The notes under the pieces are model-generated. The model saw nothing but the letters and a program-made list of their open reading frames with translations, had not been told where the DNA came from and did not search any database. Position numbers and translations under genes: made by a program. This document shows positions 44,744-55,540 of a DNA stretch of 64,000 nucleotides, piece after piece. This stretch comes from Luteibacter rhizovicinus DSM 16549 (lineage in GTDB: Bacteria; Pseudomonadota; Gammaproteobacteria; Xanthomonadales; Rhodanobacteraceae). Within the stretch, counting starts at the first letter, position 1; every line of letters begins with the position of its first letter. The DNA lies in NCBI RefSeq assembly GCF_001887595.1, contig NZ_CP017480.1:3252001-3316000 (forward strand), in the 5' to 3' direction.

Positions 44744-45622
44744 TTACCAGAGAATCCCGTCGACCGGCTTGGCCGGCTCCAGCCCATGTGTTTCGCCCAG
44801 CGCATCGCGCAGGTCGATCTCGATGCCGCGGGTGAGCGTGGTCAGCGGGACGTCGTCTTCGAGGTTCTCGAAGGGGTTCTGCATATCGTTGCCGATCTGC
44901 AGCAGGGCGAGAAAGAGAAAGCCGGCGACCGTGGAGCCCAGCGGCGTGTAAACCCCGAGCGTCTCGACCAGGCCGAGCGGCAGCAGGATGCAGAAGCCGT
45001 GGGTGAAAATAGCGGGGTAGGTCGCGTACTGCTGGGGCAGCGGCGTGTTCTTGATCCGCTCCATGCCACCCTGGGCGTTGGAGATGTCGGACAGGGTGCG
45101 CGCCAGGGCCGTCAGCAGGATCGGATCGGGCTTCGCCTCGGCGATGAGCGTGCCGGTGCGGGCGTGGATGGCGTTGGGGACGTTGGTGACGGCACGTAAC
45201 CGTTCCACGTCGTCGGCCGGCAGACGCGCGGACAGTTCGTCCCAGGGCGATTGTCGACGCAGGTGCAGCCGCAAGGCATGCACGTAGGCGATCTGCCGGT
45301 GGACCACGGCAATACCGCTGGCACGCTCGGGCAGCATGGCCAGCGCCTCACGGGCGAGCGTGCGCGAGGCGTTGACCATGGCACCCCATAGCGTGCGCGC
45401 CTCCCACCAGCGCGCGTACGCGGTGGTGTTGCGGAAGCTCAGGTAGACGGCCACGGCCGAGCCGAGCAACGTGAGCGGCAGGGCGGGAAACTCGGCGGTC
45501 CATCGCGGGTGCATCACGTACCAGAAGGCGGTCACGGCCACATCCCACGCGAGCAACCAGATCAGCGGCTTGCCCACATAACGCAGGATGTGTCCGAGAT
45601 GCGCGCGACCGGGAAGGATCAC
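44744..45622 (-). CDS. Bestrophin-family membrane channel
   Basis: 292 residues, four main membrane segments. The bacterial bestrophin (UPF0187/YneE) phrases are present: SFRNTTAYARWWEARTLWGAMVNASR, GFCILLPLGLVE, and the acidic GNDMQNPFENLEDDVPL near the end. Such proteins form pentameric ion channels; the prokaryotic prototype conducts cations, while others are linked to anions such as bicarbonate. Its GTG start overlaps the stop of the carbonic anhydrase gene, making a bicarbonate link attractive but unproven. Confidence 0.88.
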   Translation of the reverse strand: MILPGRAHLGHILRYVGKPLIWLLAWDVAVTAFWYVMHPRWTAEFPALPLTLLGSAVAVYLSFRNTTAYARWWEARTLWGAMVNASRTLAREALAMLPERASGIAVVHRQIAYVHALRLHLRRQSPWDELSARLPADDVERLRAVTNVPNAIHARTGTLIAEAKPDPILLTALARTLSDISNAQGGMERIKNTPLPQQYATYPAIFTHGFCILLPLGLVETLGVYTPLGSTVAGFLFLALLQIGNDMQNPFENLEDDVPLTTLTRGIEIDLRDALGETHGLEPAKPVDGILW

Positions 45623-46290
45623 GCCTTGTGCTCTCGCTTGATCGCTTCGGCCAGGGGGATGAAGTTGCTGGTCGCCTCATCGAGCACGGTGATCTTGCCG
45701 TCACCGATGTCGTAGACCCAGCCGAGCAGGTTGATCGCGTCGTTGGCCAACGCTGCCGCGACGGCGGGATGCGAGCGCAGGTGGGTCAGCTGGAGGCGAA
45801 CGTTCTCCTCGATCAACGCGTGCATGGCGTCGGCGCCCTCGAGCTTGCGCGCGAACACGGCGCTCTTGGCCGCCTGCGCATTGCGCAGCCAGGCTTCGAC
45901 CGTGGGCAGGTCCTTGGTCGACTCCGGATTGAGCAGGCCCTTCATGGCGCCGCAGTCGGTATGACCGCAGACCACGACATGCCGCACTCCGAGCACCATC
46001 ACGGCGAACTCGACCACGGCGGACACACCACCGAGCATCTCGCCGTAGCCCGGCACGATATTGCCGATGTTGCGGCAGACGAAGAGCTCGCCCGGCTGTG
46101 TCTGGGTGATCATCTCCGGCACCACACGGGAGTCCGCGCAGGTGATGAAGAGGGTGTGCGGCGCCTGGCCCTCGGCCAGTTCGCTGAACAGCTTGCGGTT
46201 TTCCGGCTCGGGGAAAATCTTGTGGCTGAAGTCCTCGACGCCCTGGAGCAGGCCGAGGAGGCTGTCGTCGCGTGGGGTTTCCTGGGTCAT
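45619..46290 (-). CDS. Beta-class carbonic anhydrase
   Basis: 223 residues, cytoplasmic. The zinc site is CADSR plus HTDCG (FITCADSRVVPEM; VVVCGHTDCGAMKG), the canonical beta-class ligands (Cys, Asp/Arg dyad, His, Cys). It converts CO2 and bicarbonate. Start at the ATG giving MTQETPRDDS; a longer frame would read through a REP. Translationally coupled with the bestrophin gene downstream. It is distinct from the shorter enzyme at 16673. Confidence 0.93.
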   Translation of the reverse strand: MTQETPRDDSLLGLLQGVEDFSHKIFPEPENRKLFSELAEGQAPHTLFITCADSRVVPEMITQTQPGELFVCRNIGNIVPGYGEMLGGVSAVVEFAVMVLGVRHVVVCGHTDCGAMKGLLNPESTKDLPTVEAWLRNAQAAKSAVFARKLEGADAMHALIEENVRLQLTHLRSHPAVAAALANDAINLLGWVYDIGDGKITVLDEATSNFIPLAEAIKREHKA

Positions 46291-46340
46291 ATGCGTTGCC
46301 TTGGAAAATCTAGGCGAACAGTTTATGACAATAAAGTGGT

Positions 46341-46362
46341 GTGGGAGCCGCTTCAGCGGCGA
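46341..46362 (+). repeat. REP element
   Basis: GTGGGAGCCGCTTCAGCGGC followed by GA, the same unit as at 26665 and 28567. It is the first of three in a cluster between the carbonic anhydrase and gcvP genes. Confidence 0.75.
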
Positions 46363-46404
46363 AAAGCCAACGGAGCGGCTTAGCAGCATGCTTCCCATGG
46401 CATG

Positions 46405-46427
46405 GTAGGAGCCGCTTCAGCGGCGAT
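46405..46427 (+). repeat. REP element
   Basis: GTAGGAGCCGCTTCAGCGGC followed by GAT, same orientation as the copy at 46341. Confidence 0.75.
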
Positions 46428-46462
46428 CCCGCGGCAGCGGGCCGGGGTGCCGCGAGCACCCA

Positions 46463-46485
46463 ATCGCCGATGAATCGGCTCCCAC
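46463..46485 (-). repeat. REP element, inverted
   Basis: ATCGCCGATGAATCGGCTCC plus CAC, the opposite orientation and the GATTTATC-type sequence variant. With the copy at 46405 it forms a head-to-head pair. Confidence 0.75.
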
Positions 46486-46503
46486 AAGAAGCGGTTCCCC
46501 ACA

Positions 46504-46540
46504 AAAGAAAAAGGGCCGGCCAGGTTTCCCTGGCCGGCCC
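46504..46540 (-). terminator. Intrinsic terminator of gcvP
   Basis: Arms GGGCCGGCCAGG (46513-46524) and CCTGGCCGGCCC (46529-46540) with a four-base loop. On the minus strand the stem is followed by a T-rich tract (46504-46512). It lies 13 bases after the gcvP stop. Confidence 0.9.
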
Positions 46541-46553
46541 TTGATGCCGAGGC

Positions 46554-49424
<2,871 letters not shown>

Positions 49425-49470
49425 GACTTGGAGGCATCCGAAAGAACGTGCCGTGCCGGCACGTGGGGCG

Positions 49471-49640
49471 CCCCTCTGTCCTTTTGCCTGAGAGTTTGGA
49501 GGCGGGTAGGCCTCTTGCACCTTCGGCGCCGGATTCAACCGGTCTCTCCAGAGTGATGAAGCACGCCGGTGGTCATGGGGGCCTGAGCGATTACGGGCGT
49601 TGCGCCTTCGGCAGCGGGTCCTTCCGCTTCTCCCACCGGG
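49471..49640 (-). promoter_or_regulatory. Tandem glycine riboswitch upstream of gcvP
   Basis: Read on the minus strand, two aptamers follow one another: 49639-49566 (with GCCGAAGGCGCAACGCC and CTCAGGC) and 49551-49471 (GGAGAGACC, GCGCCGAAGGTGCAAGAGG, AACTCTCAGGCAAAAGGACA). The GCCGAAGG-GCAA core and CTCAGGC end are the glycine riboswitch hallmarks. The region 49447-49466, containing the palindrome GTGCCGGCAC, is the likely expression platform before the gcvP start. Glycine binding should switch gcvP on. Confidence 0.93.
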
Positions 49641-49654
49641 TGTTACTGCCCCGG

Positions 49655-49660
49655 ATTATA
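49655..49660 (-). promoter_or_regulatory. -10 element of the gcvP promoter
   Basis: Perfect TATAAT on the minus strand, placing the transcript start near 49648, just before the first glycine aptamer. The -35 region is weak (GACCCA at a 17-base spacer). The rest of the gap to 49930 shows only the leader of the toxin gene. Confidence 0.6.
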
Positions 49661-49930
49661 CAGTGGGTCGGGCGGCGTGGGTCGCGTGGAGTGCGGCGCC
49701 CTCCGAGCCCAGTCGAATGCCGCTTTAAGGGGCGGACTCCCGCGCGTCGCGACCTAGGCCGATTCCCGGCAGGCCTGTAGGCGAATGGTGATCCTCTGCG
49801 AACGTCAGCGAACAGGCGAAAAAATCCCCGATCCACAATGCATGGTCCGTGTCAGGGAAGGACGGCCGCGTCGTGGCTGGCACGGTCAAGCGGGTTACCG
49901 TCGATCCCGGACTAGACAAGGAGGTCCTTC

Positions 49931-51904
49931 ATGAAAACTCTCGACGTTTCCCGCCGCGCGCTTGCAATAACCCTAGGCGCGGTCCTACTCGCCTGCGCGG
50001 CTCCCACTGTCATCGCGGCACCCAGTACCGCTGAAAAACCCGTCAAGGCGCTCCTCACCTTTGGTGACCCATCGCATATCGACCATGCGGGTGACCTGCT
50101 GGCCGGTCTTCCGAAGGCTGCCGTCCTTGCTGGTGGTTCCCTTCCCGCCGACCAGTTGAAACGCTACGCATTGCCCTCCGCCGGCGCCGTCGCCGTCGTC
50201 GCCGCACGTGACATCGCGTCGCTCGGGGAGAGCCGGGCGGTGCTCATGAGGCTGTTCAACGCCGGGGTGCCCGTCTTTGTCTGCGCCGATGACGCGCACG
50301 GCTCGGATGTCGCAGGACTGTTCGGCATGTCTCCTGAGACGGGCGATGCCATGTTCGTGCGTCAGGCGAACGGCGAGGTTGCCCTGCTGGACAGCGCCAG
50401 CGGCGAGCAGCACTGGAATCCGCGCTGGTCGCAGGCGATGGCTGCTTCGGTGAGCAGCCTTCGGGAAGACAACACACCCGAATTCGCTGGCCTCGACGAC
50501 ACGTCAACCCAGGACGCCGCCAAAGGGGCGGGTGAACCCATCTACACGTTCCACGAAGGACTGATCGAGACCGGTACTGACGAGATCACCGGCCGGGCGA
50601 CCATCCAGGTGATCCGTTCGGCCAGCAAGAACGGCGACGACAAGGAAATCAGCGTGCGTGCGTGGTCGACGATAACGCCCAAGGGGGTGGGCGTCGTCAC
50701 ACACCAACGCGGCAGGCGAGGGGTCCCGACCAAGGTCACAGCCACCTTGCCCTGGGTCTATCGCGCGAGCCACAGAGTTGTGGCGGACGGCGCCCAGGCA
50801 CAGATGGTCCACAGCCTTCCTGGGAGCATGGGGTCGACGGGAACGAGGATGGACTACGAGAAGGTAGGGCGGCGGGGCTACACCATCGGAGGAGGGATGG
50901 GCGCCCACGTGTCGGCTAGCGGCAAGCCCAGCGCAGCTCTGGCGGCAAAGCTACGTTTCAACCTCTCGTTTAGTTACACCAGGGAAAGTACGGAGACCAT
51001 CAGGTACTCGTTCCTGGATTATTCGCTGTTCGCCCGGACCGTCGACGGCGGCAAGCGGATGCTTTGGGAAGCACCTATCGCCCCCCACCTGAAGGATGCC
51101 TTGGTCGAGAACAGCAGGAAAAAAAAATTCAATGGCAAGAACATGACGCCAATGATGTTCAGTGGTTCCCTGGACACTTGGTCGGTATGGAAGTTGCCGG
51201 GTGACTACGAGGGCAAGGTCACCGTGGCGATCGAGGCGGGATACGACCGCAATGAGCGCCTCGCCTCATGGGTTAAGCCGCGCCGCGGTTATTTCGAGGA
51301 GACGAAAACCATCAAGGCAGGAAAGAGCTACGTTTTCGACCTTTCGCATCCCTTCCTCACCCGGGAGATCACCGTGTTGATCCGCTCCGCCGCCGGCGAC
51401 GGCGGATGCCTAACGCAGACCGAAGGCAAGATCTCGGTCGCCTCCTGCGACCCGTCGAACCGGTCGCAGATGTGGGGCCTGGATAGCGAGAGCCGCTATG
51501 TCAATCGGGCCACAAAGCAATGCCTCACCGCCGATACCGAGGATGCCTTGTTGCGTATGTCGTCATGTACGCTCGCGAACAGCCAGCGCTGGGAATGGCG
51601 AGCCGACCGGCTGCATAGCGGTTATGACGATGGCCGACATCGCCTTTACGTCGAGTTGGGCAAGGTGCGCTTCCACGTGCCGCCCGGCCGTTTCGAGGAT
51701 GTACCGGTGAATCCGCATAACGCGGTCCTTTCCCCCTGGTCGGGCTATCCGCGGGCCCCGTTGGCAGGCGAGCTGATTCCCGCGCCCCACGGCGTGAACG
51801 CAGGTTCGGTGCCGTCAAGCTGGGCGTCCACGTACCGTGCCATCAGTCCTGAGCAGCGTTGGGATGTCATCGTGCTGCGCGCAGGGCTGGCGCCTAATCT
51901 ATAG
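49931..51904 (+). CDS. Leukocidin-family pore-forming toxin (V. cholerae cytolysin-like)
   Basis: 657 residues. Signal peptide 1-30; a pro-domain (about 35-160); a cytolysin domain (about 200-485) with a pore-stem-like segment (about 315-350, IGGGMGAHVSAS, KLRFNLSFSYT); then a beta-trefoil lectin domain (about 490-600) with CLT..SCD and QRWEWR (552-557). The lectin region aligns by eye with V. cholerae cytolysin (QRWEWRKG), as does YVFDLSHPFLT with its VDWDHPVFT. It lacks that toxin's last beta-prism domain. It should be exported and form oligomeric beta-barrel pores in eukaryotic membranes. AAGGAGG precedes the ATG. A pro-domain-only paralogue follows. Confidence 0.82.
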   Translation: MKTLDVSRRALAITLGAVLLACAAPTVIAAPSTAEKPVKALLTFGDPSHIDHAGDLLAGLPKAAVLAGGSLPADQLKRYALPSAGAVAVVAARDIASLGESRAVLMRLFNAGVPVFVCADDAHGSDVAGLFGMSPETGDAMFVRQANGEVALLDSASGEQHWNPRWSQAMAASVSSLREDNTPEFAGLDDTSTQDAAKGAGEPIYTFHEGLIETGTDEITGRATIQVIRSASKNGDDKEISVRAWSTITPKGVGVVTHQRGRRGVPTKVTATLPWVYRASHRVVADGAQAQMVHSLPGSMGSTGTRMDYEKVGRRGYTIGGGMGAHVSASGKPSAALAAKLRFNLSFSYTRESTETIRYSFLDYSLFARTVDGGKRMLWEAPIAPHLKDALVENSRKKKFNGKNMTPMMFSGSLDTWSVWKLPGDYEGKVTVAIEAGYDRNERLASWVKPRRGYFEETKTIKAGKSYVFDLSHPFLTREITVLIRSAAGDGGCLTQTEGKISVASCDPSNRSQMWGLDSESRYVNRATKQCLTADTEDALLRMSSCTLANSQRWEWRADRLHSGYDDGRHRLYVELGKVRFHVPPGRFEDVPVNPHNAVLSPWSGYPRAPLAGELIPAPHGVNAGSVPSSWASTYRAISPEQRWDVIVLRAGLAPNL

Positions 51905-51911
51905 ACCAGGC

Positions 51912-51940
51912 GGGGAGCTGCCGAAAGGCAGCTCCCCCTT
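51912..51940 (+). terminator. Intrinsic-type terminator after toxin gene
   Basis: Perfect 11-bp stem GGGGAGCTGCC / GGCAGCTCCCC (51912-51937) closed by a GAAA tetraloop, followed by CTTAAT. It separates the toxin from its paralogue, so the second gene needs its own promoter. Confidence 0.8.
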
Positions 51941-52119
51941 AATCGTCGGAGTCTTGCCGCTTCACTATGCGGGTTCGGCACGCTGGGTAAGCGAAATGCA
52001 TGGATGAAGGCAAGGACAATGCGTCATGGCTTGTAGGCGATAGGAAGGGTTCGGCGAGTAAGCGTGCCCAAGCCGGCACTAACGTCGAAACCGGACTACG
52101 AACAAGGAGGTCCGATCCC

Positions 52120-52755
52120 ATGAAAATATCCGCTCCCCCCTGTAAGCCGCTCCGTTTCGCTGTGGTGGCACTTCTGGCGATGTCCTCTCCGGCACATGCG
52201 TCGTCGACCGAACAGCCAGCCATCACGGCCGTTGTCTCGTTCGGTGATCCATTCGTCCAATGGCCACTCGATCGTTCGTCGCCTTCGGCGTCAGCCGTTC
52301 CAGTGATCCGCCCAGGTGACGCCGACCGCCTCTCGCCCGAAACGTCGAGGCACCTGCTGACCATGGTCGATGCCAGGTCGCTACCGCTGGCGCGCAACGA
52401 AGCCAGGATACTCTCTCGCCTGTTTGCCCAGGGATCCCCGGTCTTCGTGCGCATGGATAGCCCGACGCCCGACGACCTTGTCCACGTGACCGCTGCGTTC
52501 GGTATTGCGCCAACCACGGGTGATGCGATCCTCCGCAAGGATGGCGAGGCCATCGCGGTATTCGCTTCGTCGCCGGAGAGCAGCGCGGATGTGACAGCTC
52601 TGCCCAATTACCCCGCCGCGCCGCGACAGGGTATCGATCACGTCGTCGGTAGGGCGGGAACGCGACCCGTGGTCGTGGGGCCGGAATATGCGGGCACTCC
52701 CGCCGTCTCCGACGACCAGCGCTGGCGCATCGAGGTGTTGCGCCAGGGCCTGTAG
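52120..52755 (+). CDS. Stand-alone toxin pro-domain paralogue
   Basis: 211 residues, signal peptide 1-26 (PAHA-S). The body matches the toxin's pro-domain: VVSFGDPF, MVDARSLPLARNEARILSRLF, GSPVFVRMDS, FGIAPTTGDAIL against LTFGDPSH, FNAGVPVFVCAD, FGMSPETGDAMF. The last residues DDQRWRIEVLRQGL match the toxin end PEQRWDVIVLRAGL. The cytolysin and lectin domains are missing. The leader before the gene (CGGACTA then ACAAGGAGGTCC) repeats the toxin leader, so it arose by tandem duplication with internal loss. It could chaperone, inhibit or protect against the toxin; this is inference. Confidence 0.75.
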   Translation: MKISAPPCKPLRFAVVALLAMSSPAHASSTEQPAITAVVSFGDPFVQWPLDRSSPSASAVPVIRPGDADRLSPETSRHLLTMVDARSLPLARNEARILSRLFAQGSPVFVRMDSPTPDDLVHVTAAFGIAPTTGDAILRKDGEAIAVFASSPESSADVTALPNYPAAPRQGIDHVVGRAGTRPVVVGPEYAGTPAVSDDQRWRIEVLRQGL

Positions 52756-52772
52756 CATGGGCACGTGAGTAC

Positions 52773-52802
52773 GGCTTCCCCCCGTATCGCGGCGGGGAAG
52801 CC
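52773..52802. terminator. Bidirectional hairpin
   Basis: Arms GGCTTCCCC (52773-52781) and GGGGAAGCC (52794-52802) with a 12-base loop between the convergent toxin paralogue and short-chain dehydrogenase genes. Confidence 0.65.
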
Positions 52803-52808
52803 ATTGGG

Positions 52809-53633
52809 CTAGGCGCGGAACTGCTCGCGCATGAAATGCATATAGGCATCTTCCGATGTTTCCCGCCGCGAATGAATCAGCGGACGGATATCGTCCGTGG
52901 CCACATAGCGCAGGCGATCGGTTCCGTCGGTCGTTGCCTCGAAGATCACCTTGGCGACATCTTCGGAGGTGGCGTGGCGGCTGGCGCGTAAACCCTCGAA
53001 CACCTTCCCCGTGGCCGCCACGAAGGCTTCGTAGCCCACCGGTACGGACGCGCTGCCGAACTCGTCCGACGAGCGTGCGCCGAACCGCGTGTCCAGGACG
53101 CCGCCAGGCTCGACGATCTTTACGGCGATGCCTTGCGAGGCCAGCTCGTAAGACAAGGACTCGGAAAAGCCTTCCAGGGCGAACTTGCTCGCGTTATACA
53201 GCGAGATCATCGGCAGGCCGAAGACACCTGCACCGGAGCTCACGTTCACGACGGTCCCTCGTTGACGCGCGCGGAAATGGGCCAGGATGGCGCGCGTGAC
53301 ATCCATGACGCCGAATACATTGACGTCGAACTGTTCCTGGATCTTTTCGCGGCTGGCGCCTTCGAAAATGCCGAACAGGCCGAAGCCGGCATTGTTCACC
53401 ACCGCATCGATCGCGCCGAAGCGGGTAATGCCTTCGGCAATGGCGCCGTCGATACTCGCGAGGTCCTGCACATCCAGGCGCGTGACCAGGATATTGGGGT
53501 GGGCGGCAAGGTCGGTGCCGGCGGCTGGGTCGCGCATAGTGGCGACAACCTGCCAGCCATTCGTGGCGAAGTGGACGGCGGCGGCCTTGCCAAAGCCGGT
53601 CGAGGCGCCGGTAATGAGGACGGTCTGGGTCAT
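52809..53633 (-). CDS. Short-chain dehydrogenase/reductase
   Basis: 274-residue classical SDR. Cofactor motif GASTGFG (about 8-14), structural NNAG, active-site Ser in VNVSSGAGVFG and Tyr-x3-Lys in YNASKFA. The RDP after strand 2 suggests NADP(H). Substrate unknown; similar proteins are annotated as oxidoreductases of the SDR family. The start at MTQTVLIT is preferred over a longer frame that enters the promoter. It is divergent from a LysR gene that probably controls it. Confidence 0.9.
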   Translation of the reverse strand: MTQTVLITGASTGFGKAAAVHFATNGWQVVATMRDPAAGTDLAAHPNILVTRLDVQDLASIDGAIAEGITRFGAIDAVVNNAGFGLFGIFEGASREKIQEQFDVNVFGVMDVTRAILAHFRARQRGTVVNVSSGAGVFGLPMISLYNASKFALEGFSESLSYELASQGIAVKIVEPGGVLDTRFGARSSDEFGSASVPVGYEAFVAATGKVFEGLRASRHATSEDVAKVIFEATTDGTDRLRYVATDDIRPLIHSRRETSEDAYMHFMREQFRA

Positions 53634-53729
53634 GAGCGTTTCCAATGGATGACCCACGACAAACTAGTTGCGCACGGCCGTACTAACAATCAGGCTTATC
53701 CGGGACGTATCGATGCGGGAATTCGCACA

Positions 53730-54635
53730 ATGCACAAGGCCGGCCTGATCGAATTACAGGCGGTGCTCGCCGTGGCGACGCACCAGAGCTTTCGCCGTGC
53801 GGCTGTTGCCGTGGGTATGTCGCCCTCGGCATTGAGTCATGCCGTGGCCGCCCTGGAACAACGCATGGGCGTGCGCCTGTTCAATCGTACGACGCGCAGC
53901 GTGTCGCTGTCCGAAGCAGGCGAGCAGTTCGTTTCCCGCATCCGGCCCGCCCTTGGCGAGATATCCGCCGCGATGGAAGCCGCCAACGCTTTCCGCGACA
54001 GCCCGACCGGGACCTTGCGCATCAATACTTCCGAAGGCGCGGCATCGATGATCCTCGAGCCGATGCTGTTCGAGTACGTACGTCGTTATCCCGAGATGCG
54101 GCTGGATGTCGTCACTGAGGGTCGCTTCGTCGATATCGTCGGCGAAGGTTTCGATGCCGGCGTACGCATCGCGGGGGATGTGCCACAGGACATGGTTGGC
54201 GTGCGCTGCACAGGGCGCCTGCGCTTCATCGTTGTCGGCTCGCCTGCGTACTTCGAGAACCGACGTAAGCCGAAAGTCCCTGAGGATCTTCTGGAGCACA
54301 CCTGCATTCGCAGTCGTTTGCCCAGCGGCACGTGGTACCGCTGGGAATTCGAAAAGCGCGGGCAGGAGCGACGCATCGATGTTGACGGTCCCCTGGGACT
54401 CGACAGTCATCACCTGATGGTCGCGGCAGCCCTGGATGGCATGGGATTGATATGGACCAGCGAGTGGAACGTCGCCCCTTATCTCGCGGACGGCCGCCTC
54501 GTGGCTGTGCTCGAAGACTGGTGCCCGTATTTCGATGGCTTGAATGTTTATTACCCGGTGCACCGGCACATGTCGGCAGGGCTCCGGGCATTCATCGATC
54601 TCGTGCGCGAAAAGGCGGAAGGGGCCGCACCTTGA
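53730..54635 (+). CDS. LysR-family transcriptional regulator
   Basis: 301 residues. N-terminal winged helix (3-62, LIELQAVLAVATHQSFRRAAVAVGMSPSALSHAVAALEQRMGVRLFNR) and the effector-binding domain (about 92-300, PTGTLRINTSEGAA). It groups by eye with the AaeR/DmlR-like LysR regulators. The start is the ATG before HKAGLIELQ; the open frame upstream overlaps the divergent SDR. The shared 96-base intergenic region should contain its binding site. Effector unknown. Confidence 0.92.
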   Translation: MHKAGLIELQAVLAVATHQSFRRAAVAVGMSPSALSHAVAALEQRMGVRLFNRTTRSVSLSEAGEQFVSRIRPALGEISAAMEAANAFRDSPTGTLRINTSEGAASMILEPMLFEYVRRYPEMRLDVVTEGRFVDIVGEGFDAGVRIAGDVPQDMVGVRCTGRLRFIVVGSPAYFENRRKPKVPEDLLEHTCIRSRLPSGTWYRWEFEKRGQERRIDVDGPLGLDSHHLMVAAALDGMGLIWTSEWNVAPYLADGRLVAVLEDWCPYFDGLNVYYPVHRHMSAGLRAFIDLVREKAEGAAP

Positions 54636-54718
54636 TTGGCCTTAGACAAGGCGCGGATGTGGTTTGTCGTGAGTTCGCGCTTTCGCTCCTTGCGTCGTCC
54701 GTCGCCGTCTCTCGGTAT

Positions 54719-55450
54719 TTACCAGGGATCCACGCCTTCGGTGCTGGTGAACCCACCCGTGGGGCTATCCGGGAGCAGGGCGATGCGCACCGTCTCGGCG
54801 GCACCCTCCTCGATGGTCTGATGACCGCTGTGTCCGTTGAGATCGGTAGCGGTGTAACCCGGGTTCACGGCATTCACCTTGATGCCCAGATCCTTGAGTT
54901 CCGCTGCTAGCAGCACCGTGAACATGTTCAAGGCTGCTTTCGAACTGTTGTACCCGGTGATCTTCACCGCTGCGTAATCCCAATCCGGATCCGCGTTCAA
55001 CGTAAGCGAACCCAGGCCGCTGGATACATTGACGATGCGCCCGGCGGCGGACTTCTTCACCAGTGGCAGCAGTGCCTGGGTGACGGCGATCGTGCCGAAG
55101 AAGTTCGTTTCGAAGGTCTGCCGAACGACATCGAGGTCGGTCACGCCGGGCAGGCCATCGCCTTGGACGGCGATGCCTGCATTGTTGACGAGCACATCGA
55201 TGTGGCCTTCGTTGGCTTCGATATCGGTGGCCGTTGCCTTCAGTGACGCGCTGTCGGAAAGATCGACAGCGACGTAGCGCACGTCGATGCCTTCGTTTTG
55301 CAGGGTCTTGGCGGCGTCGACGCCACGTGCGTGGTCGCGGGCTCCGAGCAGGATCCGGTAGCCGGCCTTGCCGAGTTGACGTGCGACTTCCAGGCCAATG
55401 CCCTTGTTGGCGCCCGTGATCAAGGCGATTCGGCGATCTGCTGCATTCAT
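54719..55450 (-). CDS. Short-chain dehydrogenase/reductase
   Basis: 243 residues. GANKGIG cofactor motif (14-20), NNAG, VSSGLGS with catalytic Ser, and YNSSKAA with Tyr-x3-Lys. The sequence resembles the carbonyl-reductase-like SDRs (LITGANKGIGLEVARQLG). The RDH after strand 2 suggests NADPH. It is divergent from a TetR gene 90 bases away that probably regulates it. Substrate unknown. Confidence 0.9.
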   Translation of the reverse strand: MNAADRRIALITGANKGIGLEVARQLGKAGYRILLGARDHARGVDAAKTLQNEGIDVRYVAVDLSDSASLKATATDIEANEGHIDVLVNNAGIAVQGDGLPGVTDLDVVRQTFETNFFGTIAVTQALLPLVKKSAAGRIVNVSSGLGSLTLNADPDWDYAAVKITGYNSSKAALNMFTVLLAAELKDLGIKVNAVNPGYTATDLNGHSGHQTIEEGAAETVRIALLPDSPTGGFTSTEGVDPW

Positions 55451-55540
55451 GGCGTTTCCTTCGATGTTGGGTTTGGAATGGCGCTGTGCTCGGCGGTCTG
55501 TTCTAAGATATGAATCATCCTTCGGTTTTTACATTCGCAT

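Noticed and set aside
46307-46398. N-terminal extension of the carbonic anhydrase to 46398
   Set aside because: The extension translates a REP element (SPLKRLPHH) and lies before a normal start at 46290.
53133-53729. N-terminal extension of the LysR protein
   Set aside because: It is antisense to the short-chain dehydrogenase; LysR proteins begin directly at the helix-turn-helix.
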